In this document: in pieces, positions 5,744 through 6,720 of the stretch
How positions within the stretch are numbered: position 1 is the first letter of the stretch
Layout of the letters: each line of letters starts with the position of its first letter
The notes under the pieces: generated by a model
Database searches by the model: none
Seen by the model: only the letters and a program-made list of their open reading frames with translations
Told to the model about the DNA's origin: nothing
Made by a program: the position numbers and the translations under genes
Assembly: GCA_017990305.1 (NCBI GenBank)
Contig: JAGNOB010000102.1
Location: 1 to 6,720 of the forward strand
Direction: 5' to 3'
Length of the DNA: 6,720 nt
Origin: Leucobacter sp.
GTDB taxonomy: Bacteria > Actinomycetota > Actinomycetes > Actinomycetales > Microbacteriaceae

Positions 5744-6633
5744 TTACGCGCGGAATCGTCTCCCATGCAGACAATCGCCATTCCGGAGCTGGCTTCAGCC
5801 CATTCCGCCTCGGCATTCGCGCGGTCCTGCGCGTCCTCAGCGGTGTCGAGGCTTTCGGTCTGCGAGAACTCAAGCATCTTTTCGGCGAGCGCGGTGAGCT
5901 CGGGGTCCGTCGTGACCGCGAGCAGTTCCGTGTAATAGACGGCAGGATCCTCGAAGATCGACACCTCCGGTGCGAACATCGCGGTGCAGAGTTCCTCGTT
6001 AGCAGTTCCGATCCACGGCATCTCTGAGAAACGCTGGTTCCACTCCTCTGAAAACTCCTCACCGTGCGATTCCTCACGCTCGGAGTGCTCACTGTTGCCG
6101 TAGGGATCCGTCCCGAAATCGCTTGAGCCGCTCACTGTCGAAGAAAAGGCACCGAATATCCCGAAGAACGCGAAAAACATGATCGTGCCAAGCAGCGTGA
6201 ACACTACACGCACGTAGCCGATGATGACAGCAGCAAGCGCGAACCCACGTCCGCCCTCACCCGATCGCTTGATCTTACTCAGTGCAATGTGGCCGAACAC
6301 AACGCCGACAATCCCGGCGAAGAACACGCCAACGAATCCAACTATCGCGAAGACATTCATCGGCGGAACTACGGGCGCGTACTGCTGCGGCGCGGGATAC
6401 CCGTACTGGCCGTATCCGGGCTGCGGATAGCCGCCGGGCTGGGGCTGGCCCGGCTGCTGCGGGTACCCGCTGGGCTGCTGTTCCTGCTCCTGCTGCCAGC
6501 CCTGCGCAGGCGGCGCGTACTGTGGAGATGCGTAAGACGCGTCCTGCTGCGGAGCGTGGAGCTCAGCGTTGGGATCGGGCGTGGCGCCACCCGGCGTCTC
6601 GTTCGGGTTGTGTTCCGGGGGCATCTGCGTCAT
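5740..6633 (-). CDS. DUF4190-like two-helix membrane protein with Pro/Gln-rich N-terminus and acidic C-terminal domain
   Basis: This is a 297-residue membrane protein of unknown function. Residues 1-91 are low-complexity, rich in Pro, Gln, Gly and Tyr (GYPQQPGQPQPGGYPQPGYG region) and have no Lys or Arg. Helix 1 (about 92-117, FAIVGFVGVFFAGIVGVVFGHIAL) and helix 2 (about 130-161) flank a short basic loop, SKIKRSGEGGRG, the hallmark of DUF4190 proteins. The C-terminal part (162-297) is strongly acidic (about 31 Asp/Glu against 5 Lys/Arg) and contains the only two Cys of the protein (Cys216, Cys289). The basic loop is the only positive cluster, so the positive-inside rule puts the loop in the cytoplasm and both ends outside; a Cys216-Cys289 disulfide would agree. 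Many related proteins are drawn with the N-terminus inside, so topology is inference. The ATG at 6633 is favoured over the in-frame ATG at 6624 because it lies at the expected start point of a TAGACT -10 box. Confidence 0.85.
   Translation of the reverse strand: MTQMPPEHNPNETPGGATPDPNAELHAPQQDASYASPQYAPPAQGWQQEQEQQPSGYPQQPGQPQPGGYPQPGYGQYGYPAPQQYAPVVPPMNVFAIVGFVGVFFAGIVGVVFGHIALSKIKRSGEGGRGFALAAVIIGYVRVVFTLLGTIMFFAFFGIFGAFSSTVSGSSDFGTDPYGNSEHSEREESHGEEFSEEWNQRFSEMPWIGTANEELCTAMFAPEVSIFEDPAVYYTELLAVTTDPELTALAEKMLEFSQTESLDTAEDAQDRANAEAEWAEASSGMAIVCMGDDSARN
6364..6498 (-). repeat. low-complexity Pro/Gln/Gly/Tyr coding tract
   Basis: Residues 46-90 of the membrane protein consist of irregular GYPQ / QPG / YGQYGYP units, reading on the + strand as clustered ctgctg, ggctg and ggata triplets. 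Such tracts precede membrane domains in many actinobacterial proteins and vary in length between strains. It encodes a disordered segment and is not a nucleic-acid repeat element. Confidence 0.6.
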
Positions 6634-6639
6634 ACAGCC

Positions 6640-6645
6640 AGTCTA
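6640..6645 (-). promoter_or_regulatory. -10 box (TAGACT) of a leaderless promoter for the DUF4190-like gene
   Basis: Read on the - strand, TAGACT is followed by six bases (GGCTGT) and then the ATG at 6633, so the last T is at -7 and transcription should start at the start codon. No Shine-Dalgarno sequence precedes the ATG. No clear -35 hexamer is present; at that distance there is instead a 14-base palindrome (6653-6666). Confidence 0.6.
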
Positions 6646-6652
6646 CGCTTTG

Positions 6653-6666
6653 CACCTTTCAAGGTG
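6653..6666. promoter_or_regulatory. interrupted palindrome CACCTT-TC-AAGGTG, candidate operator
   Basis: Two perfect 6-base arms surround a 2-base centre. On the - strand it covers about -20 to -33 relative to the predicted start point, between the -10 and -35 positions of the DUF4190-like gene. This is where a repressor or a -35-replacing activator would bind. An outer pair, TGCACC (6651-6656) and GGTGCA (6675-6680), adds partial symmetry. No regulator is identified. Confidence 0.35.
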
Positions 6667-6720
6667 TTGGTGGCGGTGCAGCACGAATCAGTACAGCAGA
6701 AACTGTGCGGTCTCTTTGCT

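Noticed and set aside
5751..5785. Inverted repeat CGGAAT / ATTCCG near the end of the - strand gene, considered as a terminator
   Set aside because: The 23-base loop and absence of a U-tract make it a poor terminator, and it lies within codons of the membrane protein.
1..6720. CRISPR array, tRNA/rRNA, insertion sequence, toxin-antitoxin or defence module
   Set aside because: I saw no regularly spaced direct repeats, cloverleaf, transposase or terminal inverted repeats, or paired small genes. All long frames are accounted for by six metabolic or envelope genes.

Overview
The window reads as a stretch of a GC-rich actinobacterial chromosome. The evidence is high GC with strong third-position GC bias, protein families typical of Actinomycetota (VanY-like D,D-carboxypeptidase, an Rv0785-like FAD-binding dehydrogenase, a DUF4190-like Pro/Gln-rich membrane protein), and start codons placed directly behind TAnnnT -10 boxes, as in leaderless actinobacterial transcripts. 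A Microbacteriaceae-type organism (for example Leucobacter-like) would fit, but that is an impression and not a proof.

Layout. Bases 1-596 hold the 3' part of a zinc D-alanyl-D-alanine carboxypeptidase whose start lies outside the window. After a 118-base gap comes an alanine-dehydrogenase-fold NAD(P)-dependent enzyme of the type annotated as N(5)-(carboxyethyl)ornithine synthase (715-1908). A PlsC-type acyltransferase starts with GTG (1956-2636). It is followed 9 bases later by a predicted FAD-binding dehydrogenase (2646-4319) and 5 bases after that by a flavin amine oxidase (4325-5743). All five genes are on the + strand. The sixth gene, a DUF4190-like two-helix membrane protein, is on the - strand (5740-6633) and converges on the amine oxidase gene. 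The last 87 bases are its upstream region, with a clear -10 box and a palindrome.

How the genes relate. The two flavoproteins are packed as a co-translated pair and probably belong to one oxidative pathway with an unknown substrate. The acyltransferase sits just upstream, but the dehydrogenase appears to have its own leaderless promoter built over the acyltransferase stop codon. The carboxypeptidase (wall trimming), acyltransferase (phospholipid synthesis) and membrane protein are envelope functions, but nothing shows that they form one system. I found no mobile element, CRISPR array, RNA gene or defence island. The most notable structure is regulatory: three genes share the same -10 box to start codon geometry, and the convergent pair shares a CTAG that ends both genes.
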